From Cognatundibacterium rugosum (GTDB taxonomy: Bacteria; Pseudomonadota; Gammaproteobacteria; Burkholderiales; Burkholderiaceae_D): 64,000 nt of DNA. The stretch is from NCBI RefSeq assembly GCF_014284365.1, contig NZ_JACOGG010000010.1, positions 100,090 through 164,089 on the forward strand, in the 5' to 3' direction. Positions 40,761-49,404 of this stretch are shown in pieces (the stretch's first letter is position 1; each line of letters starts with the position of its first letter). The notes beneath the pieces are model-generated. The model worked only from the letters and a program-made list of their open reading frames with translations. It made no database searches and had not been told where the DNA came from. Position numbers and translations under genes: made by a program.

Positions 40761-41131
40761 AATGCAATTCTCTCTTATTAAAACTGGTTGTACAGACCTG
40801 CATTTGCAGGAAAATTGATACGGCTCAATATGGTTAGCTTTACATGAGCGACAATGAAAGAAGCTGGCATGAATCGACGAAGCATCCGATTAAAGCACAG
40901 TGACACACGCAGGTCGTAGGCACATTAAAACGGACAAAGCCGTCAACGTTGCCACAAGAAGGATAAAGCCAAGTTCGCGATCGGATCTGTTTCAGATGAG
41001 CTACCTCGCCAGACTCTCGATCTGGCAACCCCTACTCCAAAGCACCAACATACCCGACGGTGCGCCCAAAGGCATGAAGAGAAATTATTACTCAACTATC
41101 TCTCCATGCCTTCAGGACAGAACACCTATCC
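40761..41131. other. Intergenic gap inside the RND/DUF1329 gene set
   Basis: 371 bases between the DUF1329 stop and the RND start, all on the minus strand. No gene, terminator or clear promoter is seen; the RND gene may have its own promoter here. Confidence 0.4.
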
Positions 41132-42523
41132 TTATCGTTCGCTGATCGTCTTCAAATTGTCAGCCGTATAGAAATTGTCTTTCAACTTAGGATTATTTCC
41201 CGCTTCGGCGAACCACTGCATATCACGCCCTGCGCCAGCGCCGAACACGACGTTATCAGCAACGTAGCGGCCCCCAATCAGGTCGTACATCGCCAGGACG
41301 GTGTTAGCACAGGTACCGCCGAGTTCCCAGACCGGAAGAATTTTATTTTCTTTGAGTTTCCATATCTTGCCTTGGGCATCATAGTCGTCGCCAACTGCTA
41401 CATTCCAGCTATCCTCGTCGAAGTACATGACTTTCTTCGGTGCGGAATGACGGAAACCTTGCTTGACTGTACCCTCAACAACCCAGACGCGGTGCAGCTC
41501 GTAGCGTTCCAGAGCAGGATTGATACTATTTTCCCGGAATGCGTCCTCAGGCTTGATCGAACCATCGTTGAACTTGAAGTTGTTATAGGAAATGTACATC
41601 TCTTTCTTTCCTAATAGCTTCCAGTCGAAACGATCCGGGTTGCCAAAATACAGATTGGTCGCATCAATAGGATATTGATTTTCAAAACCAATCACGGGCG
41701 CGTCATAGGCGTAGGCTGGCAGGCGGCGTACGCGGCGCTGTCCCGTGAAGTAGTAGAACGCCTCCAGTTCTTTTTTGAAATACAGATTCTCTACGATGCC
41801 CTGACCCGCAAACGCTGCCGGCGTATTGTAGGTATAGTAAAAACCTTGTTTATACCCATCCACGCCTGCTGGGGAGGTCGTACCTTTTTTAGCCCAAGGG
41901 AAATAGTTAATTTGCGACCAGCCCGCCTTGATCGGTTCGGTCGAACCCGGCCTTGGCGATATATAGGTGAGTCCATTTTTCAGCTCGACGCCAACACCTT
42001 GATATCCTGCCAGGAAGTTCCACAGTACTTCTATCCCTTTTTTAGGAAGTGGAAAAGGCACGCCAGGAAGCGCCGCATCTTCCAGCGACCAACCATCGCT
42101 GCCTATCTTCCCACGGGTAGCATTGATCTTGGTGTTTGCCTGGACAAAATCCGGCGCCGAACAAGTCCGGTGGCTAGGATAGATATCCATGTGATAACCC
42201 TTGGTTTGCTTCAGCATCTGCACCTGCGCTGGCGACAGCTTATCCGCATATTTATCTACATTGGATGCATCAATCGTGAACAAAGGCTTTTCCCCTTTGT
42301 GTGTCCAGAAGTCTTCGCGATTCTTGCCCTGGCTCCAACCGGCTTTCGGTGTATCCGGAGCGCCAATGGCAGGAATGGTGCCTTCCTTGTTCCCACTTTT
42401 GTCCGCACCTAGCGGCGTCAGTTCGGTACCAAGCTTATCTGCCTCTGCGGCGAATGCGCCATGTGTAGCGCACAACACGCTGACAGCAACGAGGGTCTTT
42501 ATCTTTTTCATAGTCATGTTCAT
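41132..42523 (-). CDS. DUF1329 protein, periplasmic
   Basis: A 463-residue protein from ATG 42523, chosen because AAGGAAAG precedes it and a clean signal peptide follows (MKKIKTLVAVSVLCATHGAFAAEA). It carries the DUF1329 pattern: ELTPLGADKSGNKEGTIPA..., NFLAGYQGVGVE, QRRVRRLPAYAYDAPV, RYELHRVWVVEGTVK, and the YFDEDSWNVAVGDDYDAQGK block. By fold similarity reported for the family it resembles LolA/LolB-type lipid carriers, but the function is not established. It lies directly after DUF1302, an outer-membrane protein, which supports a periplasmic shuttle role (inference). Confidence 0.88.
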   Translation of the reverse strand: MNMTMKKIKTLVAVSVLCATHGAFAAEADKLGTELTPLGADKSGNKEGTIPAIGAPDTPKAGWSQGKNREDFWTHKGEKPLFTIDASNVDKYADKLSPAQVQMLKQTKGYHMDIYPSHRTCSAPDFVQANTKINATRGKIGSDGWSLEDAALPGVPFPLPKKGIEVLWNFLAGYQGVGVELKNGLTYISPRPGSTEPIKAGWSQINYFPWAKKGTTSPAGVDGYKQGFYYTYNTPAAFAGQGIVENLYFKKELEAFYYFTGQRRVRRLPAYAYDAPVIGFENQYPIDATNLYFGNPDRFDWKLLGKKEMYISYNNFKFNDGSIKPEDAFRENSINPALERYELHRVWVVEGTVKQGFRHSAPKKVMYFDEDSWNVAVGDDYDAQGKIWKLKENKILPVWELGGTCANTVLAMYDLIGGRYVADNVVFGAGAGRDMQWFAEAGNNPKLKDNFYTADNLKTISER

Positions 42524-42658
42524 TTTGCTTTCCTTCGATTTTGGCGTCTGGGAACCGTGGTCAGCGTATCCAGGCACGCGAAACGGGGTTCAAACCTGTC
42601 TGCCGTCACCCTCCGAATACCATCTACCCCAAACAAAAACATAATCAATAATTACGAC

Positions 42659-44374
42659 TCAGAAATTGCGCGTGATGTAAGCGCCGACGAAATTTCGATC
42701 TGCATACGGTTGTGAGTTGACGTTGCTACCGCCAAAGAATGCCGTATAGTTCAGGCCAGCCTGCCAGGTTGCCGGGTTTTGTGTCAACGCCACGTATACA
42801 TTGGCCGACTTAGCACCGCGCATGTAGTTCCCTGCAAAATTTGGCGTATAACCCGAGAACGCGTTACTGAATGTCACGCCTGGCGTTACCGCCCATCCAG
42901 GAATCACAGAACCATCATAGGTCCAGTTGAAATCAATGACGTAGCCTGCTGACTTGGCAGTTCCTTTTGCGGCCGGAACAGAGTTCGGCTGACCGGTAAG
43001 CCAAACAAAATAGCCCGCGGCCGGTATCAGATAGGCAGCTTGCCCAGTGCTTGTGGTTGTCGGATAAGTCTTGCCGGTATCAATTCCTGGGTAGTTGATG
43101 TAACCCAGCTCTGCGGTCAACACTGCCGAATGAGCATTACCCAACAATTTCAAGGTAGTCGGATGACTGGTCGGCGACATCTGCAGTTGCCCGTTCACGA
43201 TAAGCTGGTACTTTTTGCTGTCTTTCCACCAGTTGCAACTACCTGCTGCCGCATTCGTATTACTATCGGCAGGCCCGCCGGCGCCGAAACACCCTAACAT
43301 GGAAACAGCGTCACGCGGACGATATGAGAGCTCCGCGCCAATCGCCCAATCGCCGATGGGGAAGTTCGCGCTGACACCGAACAGGTCGCGGTCTTTGAGG
43401 TATTGCGCAGCCCCCATGGTACCTCCTGCGATGGATCCAAACACCGGATTTTTATCGGTATAGTTTTCGTAGTAAGCAGCCAGGTTTAGTGATGTCCCCG
43501 CAGGGGTATAGCCAACACGGATGCCATATTGCGGTTTATTACCCGGTCTCAATGCTGTGTAAGGGAAAGCTGTTGTCGGATCCAGACCAGCCTCGTTGAA
43601 ATTAGCCGGATTGGACATGGCCGGCACAGCTCCGCGCCCAGAATTGTCGCTCAGCGACCAAAAGCTTCCCACCGCAGGAAACCTGTTCGCGTTCCAGCCA
43701 AACTGCAAGTAAGCTTCGGTGGTCAGGCCGGCGGGCAAGGTAGACGCGAAACTGATCATAGGTGCAGGCAGCAAGGCTTGCTTGAGTTGCGTCCCTGGAA
43801 TTAACAGACTTTGGATGTCAACCGCGTTGGTCGCATTGATGCCACCTGCTGCGAAAGTGCTCTCCCCCCAGTTGATCACCTGATTACCGAGTCGGATATG
43901 GGCGCTCTCACCGGCGACTTGAAAGTCCTTTTGCCCCCAGAAATCGAGCAAGGTAGCGCGATGCACCATTTGGCCACGGGCATCGCCGCTCAAGCGTGTA
44001 GTGTTCGTATCTGCCGCTACCGGATCGAAAATCGCAGTGCCACGCGCGAGGAACTTCAGGTTTTGCTCTGGAACCTTCAACAAGGCTTCGCTGGTCAGGC
44101 TCAGATATCCCGTAAACAGGTCGCCTTTTTTATAATTCAGATTGCCGTTATCAGCATTTGCCCATTGTGCAGTATTGACGTTGGCACCACAATCCGACAC
44201 GTTTGGCGTTCCTATCAACGCGCAACTTTGACTCTTGGTACGAATGCCTATGCCAGCCGTGACATTTGAATTAACCGAACCATTGACAGCTCCGGTTTCA
44301 AATTCAAATGCCGAAGCACCTCCCGCCATGAGCACTGATAGTCCTGCAAATATCCACCTACTTTTCTTACGCAT
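42659..44374 (-). CDS. DUF1302 outer-membrane beta-barrel protein
   Basis: A 571-residue protein with a signal peptide (WIFAGLSVLMAGGASAFEF) and a long run of alternating beta strands ending in an aromatic residue (GAYITRNF), the outer-membrane insertion signature. The N-terminal VNGSVNSNVTAGIGIRTKSQS and the LRLGNQVINWGES block mark DUF1302. Two cysteines (SCALIGTPNVSDCG) may form a disulfide in an external loop. It is first in an operon with DUF1329, RND and Ycf48-like genes and has a well-formed promoter with flanking dyads. It is presumably the outer-membrane part of a transport path for a hydrophobic compound. Confidence 0.9.
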   Translation of the reverse strand: MRKKSRWIFAGLSVLMAGGASAFEFETGAVNGSVNSNVTAGIGIRTKSQSCALIGTPNVSDCGANVNTAQWANADNGNLNYKKGDLFTGYLSLTSEALLKVPEQNLKFLARGTAIFDPVAADTNTTRLSGDARGQMVHRATLLDFWGQKDFQVAGESAHIRLGNQVINWGESTFAAGGINATNAVDIQSLLIPGTQLKQALLPAPMISFASTLPAGLTTEAYLQFGWNANRFPAVGSFWSLSDNSGRGAVPAMSNPANFNEAGLDPTTAFPYTALRPGNKPQYGIRVGYTPAGTSLNLAAYYENYTDKNPVFGSIAGGTMGAAQYLKDRDLFGVSANFPIGDWAIGAELSYRPRDAVSMLGCFGAGGPADSNTNAAAGSCNWWKDSKKYQLIVNGQLQMSPTSHPTTLKLLGNAHSAVLTAELGYINYPGIDTGKTYPTTTSTGQAAYLIPAAGYFVWLTGQPNSVPAAKGTAKSAGYVIDFNWTYDGSVIPGWAVTPGVTFSNAFSGYTPNFAGNYMRGAKSANVYVALTQNPATWQAGLNYTAFFGGSNVNSQPYADRNFVGAYITRNF

Positions 44375-44934
44375 GATTCCATCTCCTGTGATGTTTTACG
44401 ATTTTCTTCGGTACCGCAGGCAAGAGAAGCCTATCCACTACCTGCGAACAAATACTTTCCCAGCATCAACGTCTACCGCGCCGCAAATATTTTTCTTTTT
44501 TTGTGAAACCATATATTTGTCAGTCGACCGACCAATATCGATCATAAACATTAAAAAAATAAAGTCAATAAATAACCGGTCGACCGACTTAAAATACATT
44601 TGTACTGACGCAATTTTGCAAATTACCCGAAAAAATGTATTTAATGCATCGATGTTAGTTCGGATAACTTGAACATCCTCATTCACACAAAGTTTCAAAC
44701 AAGCAATTATCATGCCTAAAAATATTGACGTCAATGTTCAGTTGTCTAATGGGCTATATTCCCTTAAATTAGGGCGAGATATGAGAAAATTTAATAAATA
44801 CCCATAAGTTATTTCATTACTCCTCAAATACCTCACCACTATAATTGCACACAATTGCAGCATAACATCGCTCTCATCGCTGCTAAGAATAGATTTTCAC
44901 AAATAGCAAGGATTCTTCTCATCGATTCCTTAAC
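44375..44934. other. Divergent control region between the DUF1302 operon and exported deiminase C
   Basis: 560 bases, very AT-rich. It holds the DUF1302 promoter with two GTCGAC-centred dyads (separate entry). The right-hand 200 bases hold no obvious promoter for the plus-strand deiminase, which also lacks a Shine-Dalgarno sequence. No gene is called; antisense frames are not supported. Confidence 0.55.
44519..44588 (-). promoter_or_regulatory. DUF1302 operon promoter bracketed by two related dyads
   Basis: On the minus strand, TTGACT (44563-44568), 16 bases, TATGAT (44541-44546). Upstream of it lies ACCGGTCGACCGAC (44575-44588, plus-strand text) and downstream GTCAGTCGACCGAC (44519-44532). 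The second is a 14-bp palindrome matching at 12 positions, and the two share 11 of 14 bases. A dimeric repressor could bind both sides of the promoter. The binder is unknown. Confidence 0.6.
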
Positions 44935-46059
44935 ATGAATAAAACCAATATGACAAGACGTAGTTTTTTGAAGCAAGGCATGTGCAGTTCCGGCGCCGCA
45001 CTACTGACCAGTATGTTGGATGGGGGGATGGGACGGATCGCCATAGCAGACAGCGGCGAAATCTGGAGTATGCCGGAGGAAGGAGAAGCGCACGCAGCGA
45101 CTTGGATGGCTTTTGGCCCCAGCGAAGACATCTGGGGACAAAAACTGTACAGCGCTGCCCAGGATAATCTGGCCAGCATAGCTCGCGCCATCTCCCAGTA
45201 TGAAACAGTACACATGCTGGTGCGGGAAGAAGACTATGAGACGGCAGCACGCAAATGTGGCAATGCAGTCAAACTGGTGGTGCAACCGCTTGATGATTTG
45301 TGGATGCGCGACACAGGCCCGGTTTTCGTCAAGAATACGCAAGGCAAACTCGCCGCTGTTAATTTTAACTTTAACGGCTGGGGAAAAAAACAAGAATACG
45401 ACCGTGATGCACAGGTGGCCGATGTCGTCAGACGGCGCGCTGGTGCCAAGTTGTTGCGCAGTGGACTGGTGCTGGAAGGTGGCGGCATAGAAGTGGACGG
45501 CGAAGGCACTGCCATCATCACTGAGAGTTGCGTGCTGAATCCTAACCGCAATCCCGGCATCAGCAAGGCGCAGTGCGAAGCCGAACTGAGGCAGTTACTG
45601 GGACTAAAAAAGATCATCTGGCTACCGGGGATAGCTGGACGCGACATCACCGACGGACATACCGACTTCTACGCACGCTTTACCAGCCCAGGCGTGGTTG
45701 TGGCTGGATACGAGGCCGACACCACGTCAGTAGAACACGTCGTTACCAAACGCCACCTCGATATTCTGCGCAAAGCAAGGGATGCCAAAGGGCGCCTGTT
45801 GAAAGTCGTCGTCCTGACCAGCCCGTCCAGTGTGCGCAGTAAATTCGAAAGCAAGGATTTTGCCGCTGGCTATATCAATTTCTACGTCTGCAACCACGCC
45901 GTCATCGCCGCCGAATTTGGCGATAGCAAGACTGATCGCAATACCAAAGCGATCCTGCGCGAGCTGTTTCCCAAGCGTGACATCATCCAACTCAATGTGG
46001 ATGCTATCGCCGCCGGTGGTGGTGGCATCCATTGCACTACCCAGCAACAGCCACTCTGA
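44935..46059 (+). CDS. Tat-exported agmatine deiminase family protein (copy C)
   Basis: A 374-residue protein with a twin-arginine signal MTRRSFLKQG and a hydrophobic stretch ending near RIAIADSG. Catalytic blocks: AATWMAFGPSEDIWG, Asp in DDLWMRDTGPVF, FNFNGWGKKQEYD, VLEGGGIEVDGEGTAIIT, SCVLNPNRNPG, His/Asp in RDITDGHTDFYARF, and Cys367 in GGGGIHCTTQQ. It is closer to canonical AguA than copies A and B in the DGH-D block. It has no clear Shine-Dalgarno sequence. Copy D follows 80 bases later on the same strand, so they may be co-transcribed. Expected to act in the periplasm on agmatine or related guanidines. Confidence 0.9.
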   Translation: MNKTNMTRRSFLKQGMCSSGAALLTSMLDGGMGRIAIADSGEIWSMPEEGEAHAATWMAFGPSEDIWGQKLYSAAQDNLASIARAISQYETVHMLVREEDYETAARKCGNAVKLVVQPLDDLWMRDTGPVFVKNTQGKLAAVNFNFNGWGKKQEYDRDAQVADVVRRRAGAKLLRSGLVLEGGGIEVDGEGTAIITESCVLNPNRNPGISKAQCEAELRQLLGLKKIIWLPGIAGRDITDGHTDFYARFTSPGVVVAGYEADTTSVEHVVTKRHLDILRKARDAKGRLLKVVVLTSPSSVRSKFESKDFAAGYINFYVCNHAVIAAEFGDSKTDRNTKAILRELFPKRDIIQLNVDAIAAGGGGIHCTTQQQPL

Positions 46060-46139
46060 CTTGAATTTGAGCGCTCCCCTTAGCGGCACAGCCAACGCTA
46101 GCCAGTTGCCACCCATTAAATCTTATTTATATATATACC

Positions 46140-47684
46140 ATGTCTGAATCTACCCTGAAAAAAAACACTGCTCAAAACGGTCCCATTTTTGACCGTCGCC
46201 AATTCTTTCGCACTGCCGGTGCGCTTGCCGCTTCCACGCTGGTTCTTCCATTGAGCGCTTGTGGTGGTGGCGGTGGCGGCAGCGACGCATCCGAACCTGT
46301 TCTGCCCAAACCCGAACAAACCAGCTGGCTCGCACCCAAGGAAGCGGCTACACACACTGCCACCTGGATGGTATACGGTGCGACAGCTTCAGCTTGGGGC
46401 ACGCCCTCGACAACGAATAGCCAACTGGCAATCGACGATATTCCCAACAGCCGACCGGTAGCACGTGAAGATCTAATGCGTATCGCCGCCCAACTGTCGC
46501 GTTTTGAAACAGTGAACGTATTGGTCGACAATGAGACCGACAGAGGTGAGGCGAATGCTTACCTGGACCTAATGTTTGCGGCGAGCCCAGCCAGTGCAAA
46601 AAACCGAATGATCAAACGTAGCCTGGCTGATCTGAGCGATCCCGCAGTTAAATTCGGCATTGAGGGCTACATCAATTACCTGGAGCCTGCTGGCATGGTT
46701 CTGCCGCCCATGAATCGCGCCAACATTGTTTTGATTGTCCAGCATGTCAACGACTTGTGGGCACGCGACACTGGGCCGGTGTTCGTCAAAGGTACGGATG
46801 CCAAAATCTACGGCGTCAACTTCAACTTCAATGGCTGGGGGCAAGAGAACGTCAGCACCGGACTGACTGGCTGGGTCAAAGATACGCAAAAAGCTGCCAA
46901 TGGCGTTGTCGATCAGGATATCGATGGCGACAAGAAAGTCGCGACCTTCATCAACAATAAATTAGGAACGGCGGAAATCAAAACATGGATAACCATGGAA
47001 GGCGGTGGCATAGAAGTCAACGGGCGTGGCCTGGCAGTGGCAACCGATAGCTGCATCATCAACAACAATCGTAATCCCGGCAAAACCAGAGCCGATTTCG
47101 AAACTGAGATCAAACGCGTGCTGGGTGTTGAAAAACTGATCTGGGTGCCCGGCGTCAAAGCACAAGAAGTAACCGACGACCATATCGATTTTTCTGCCCG
47201 TTTTACTGACGACAATACCATCATTTATAACTGGGATGGCGGCACGGTATCCGTGACCGACCCTACTCCTAGCCACGACGGCAAGATCAAAGCTGCGCTG
47301 CTGGCATACCAGGCGCAGGTGGCGGGCTGGAGCGCCGCCGACAAGCTCAAATACCTGGGCTCTGCAAACGCCTCCTTGAATCTGGTGGAACTTCCACAGC
47401 CCAAGATAACCCTCGTGAAGGATGCTGTGAACAGCCGCAACCCTGACGTGTCTATGAGCAAACGCAAGGAGTTCGAAAAGTCGTTCGGCGCAGGCTACAT
47501 CGGTTATTACGAGGCCAACAATTGCATCCTGATGGGGCAGTTTGGTGATTCAGAATTAGACAAGGCGGCCTTCAACAGTCTGCGCGCGCGCTATCCTGAG
47601 CGCGTCATTATCCAGATCACGACCGATGGCATCGCCAACGGCGGTGGCACTATCCACTGCGCGACGCAGCAACAGATTGTTTGA
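46140..47684 (+). CDS. Tat lipoprotein of the agmatine deiminase family (copy D), with insertions
   Basis: A 514-residue protein, about 130 longer than its relatives. The N-terminus has a twin-arginine motif DRRQFFRTAG and then a lipobox LSAC followed by a glycine run, so it is probably a Tat-exported lipoprotein. Family blocks are kept: TATWMVYG, Asp in NDLWARDTGPVF, FNFNGWGQEN, MEGGGIEVNGRGLAV, CIINNNRNPG, VTDDHIDFSARF and Cys507 in GGGTIHCATQQ. Extra segments lie at about 140-195 and 375-440 and could form a cap or partner surface. It has no clear Shine-Dalgarno sequence. It follows copy C by 80 bases. Confidence 0.88.
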   Translation: MSESTLKKNTAQNGPIFDRRQFFRTAGALAASTLVLPLSACGGGGGGSDASEPVLPKPEQTSWLAPKEAATHTATWMVYGATASAWGTPSTTNSQLAIDDIPNSRPVAREDLMRIAAQLSRFETVNVLVDNETDRGEANAYLDLMFAASPASAKNRMIKRSLADLSDPAVKFGIEGYINYLEPAGMVLPPMNRANIVLIVQHVNDLWARDTGPVFVKGTDAKIYGVNFNFNGWGQENVSTGLTGWVKDTQKAANGVVDQDIDGDKKVATFINNKLGTAEIKTWITMEGGGIEVNGRGLAVATDSCIINNNRNPGKTRADFETEIKRVLGVEKLIWVPGVKAQEVTDDHIDFSARFTDDNTIIYNWDGGTVSVTDPTPSHDGKIKAALLAYQAQVAGWSAADKLKYLGSANASLNLVELPQPKITLVKDAVNSRNPDVSMSKRKEFEKSFGAGYIGYYEANNCILMGQFGDSELDKAAFNSLRARYPERVIIQITTDGIANGGGTIHCATQQQIV

Positions 47685-47742
47685 ACGCACTATGAAGGTG
47701 CCTAGCCGATTCCCCTCGTCTTGATCAGCGCCTGACTAATTG

Positions 47743-49233
47743 CTAAAGGTGCAGCCTGATGACGGCTGCCAACAACGCAAAAGCAGGCGCGATGCGCGCT
47801 TCTTCGACGCAGGCGTAACCAAGCACCAACCCGCTTTCGGTATGGCTGGCGTCTTGGTAATAGCTGGATAAAGGCCGCACTGCTATCCCCTGTGCCAGCG
47901 CTTCACGCGCAATCTGACGATCATCGCACTGTGCAGGCAAGCGCAGTGTCAGGTGCAGGCCCGCATCACTACCAACCGCGCATACCTGAGACAGTTCAAA
48001 ATGTCGGGTAATTTCTTGCTGCAGAATTTCCAGTCGGGCACCGTACAGCAGACGCATGCGACGTATATGTGAATTGAAATGTCCTTGTGTCATAAATTCC
48101 GCCATGGTGGCTTGCAACGACGCCTGTCCGGAACGATGTAATTCTTCCATTCCTGTCACAAAGGACTGGCTCAGGATCGCCGGCAATACCAGATAACCTA
48201 GACGCAGACCGGGAAACATAGTCTTGCTGAAGGTACCCATATAGAGTACGCGCTCAGCACTATCCATGCCCTGCAAGGAAGCTAACGGCCGGCCACCGTA
48301 ACGAAATTCGCTGTCGTAATCATCTTCAATGATCCAGCAGCCGTGCTGACGCGCATATTCCAACAAACTGCGGCGACGCGCCAGACTCATCACCATGCCA
48401 AGCGGATACTGATGGGAAGGCGTGACAAAAATAAAACGTGGCACCTCGGCCAAATCGGCAGCGTCCGGGCAGATTCCTTCGGCGTCGACACGTACCGGTC
48501 GCAAGCGAACACCGGATGCTGCCAGCAGATTGCGCGCTCCCCAATAGCACGGGTCTTCCACCCAGGCTACATCACCGGGATCCGACAATAAACGCAGACA
48601 TAAATCAATCGACTGATGGATGCCATTGGTGATCACTACCTGATCCGCCTCACATGCGACCGAGCGCGACACCTTTAGATATTCCGCTACCGCTTCCCGC
48701 AATCCCTGGTGCCCCCCACCCTGCCCATAAGTGAGCACTGAAATCGCGGGCTTGCGCCAGATTTTGCTTTGCAAGCTGTTCCAGACACGGTGCGGGAACT
48801 GGGTGACATCCGGAACTCCAGGCACAAACGCCCCCCACTGTCGCGGCGCAGCAGCAGCCTGCGCCACCAACCTGTGACCGCGTTGCGAGAGTTGAGCCTT
48901 GCTCGCGCCACTCTTTTTACGCACGGCGCTTTCTACAGGCAGGTAGATCGCATCCGGCACTGTATTAGCGACAAAAGTGCCACTACCGGTGCGCGCCTCC
49001 ACATAACCTTCTGCCAGCAACTGCTCATAGGCATACAGCACCGTATTGCGCGATATCAGCAGTTCGCTTGCCAAATCACGGCTGGAAGGCAAACGCGTAT
49101 CAGCAGGCAACACGCGATCCAGTATCGCTTGCCGCAGCAACCGATACAACTGGCGGTTACGTGGCGTGGCTGACGTTTTATCAAGGTATTGCAACAAATA
49201 ATCTGACAGATTGAAGGTTTGCACGGGACGCAC
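47743..49233 (-). CDS. MocR/GabR-type PLP-dependent GntR regulator
   Basis: A 496-residue chimeric regulator. The N-terminal GntR winged HTH (about 25-90: LYRLLRQAILDRVLPADTRLPSSRDLASELLISRNTVLYAYEQL) is joined to an aminotransferase class I/II domain with VITNGIHQSIDLCLRLL, IIEDDYDSEFRY and the PLP lysine Lys337 in GTFSKTMFPGLRLGY. GabR, the best known member, senses PLP and GABA and activates gabT-gabD. Here it is divergent from gabD, and the repeats at 49280-49321 lie between them, so it probably controls that gene. The start is a GTG at 49233 without a clear ribosome-binding site. Confidence 0.92.
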   Translation of the reverse strand: MRPVQTFNLSDYLLQYLDKTSATPRNRQLYRLLRQAILDRVLPADTRLPSSRDLASELLISRNTVLYAYEQLLAEGYVEARTGSGTFVANTVPDAIYLPVESAVRKKSGASKAQLSQRGHRLVAQAAAAPRQWGAFVPGVPDVTQFPHRVWNSLQSKIWRKPAISVLTYGQGGGHQGLREAVAEYLKVSRSVACEADQVVITNGIHQSIDLCLRLLSDPGDVAWVEDPCYWGARNLLAASGVRLRPVRVDAEGICPDAADLAEVPRFIFVTPSHQYPLGMVMSLARRRSLLEYARQHGCWIIEDDYDSEFRYGGRPLASLQGMDSAERVLYMGTFSKTMFPGLRLGYLVLPAILSQSFVTGMEELHRSGQASLQATMAEFMTQGHFNSHIRRMRLLYGARLEILQQEITRHFELSQVCAVGSDAGLHLTLRLPAQCDDRQIAREALAQGIAVRPLSSYYQDASHTESGLVLGYACVEEARIAPAFALLAAVIRLHL

Positions 49234-49279
49234 GACGCGATGAAAAACGAGGGATTCATTATAGCCATGATACGAGTAA

Positions 49280-49323
49280 ATTGGCTCTATTAAAAACTTG
49301 AAATTGGCACTACTTAATAGAAC
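49280..49323. promoter_or_regulatory. Predicted MocR/GabR operator upstream of gabD
   Basis: Two direct repeats ATTGGCTCTA (49280-49289) and ATTGGCACTA (49303-49312), 23 bases apart, fall within an inverted pair GGCTCTATTAA and TTAATAGAACC (10 of 11 matched). Direct repeats about two helical turns apart are typical of MocR regulators. Confidence 0.6.
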
Positions 49324-49404
49324 CAGGACAGTGCATGATCCGGGAAGCGCCCCATATCCTTGACGCCAATGTGCGCGTTTTAATCCCCTTATTTGAGAAT
49401 GACT

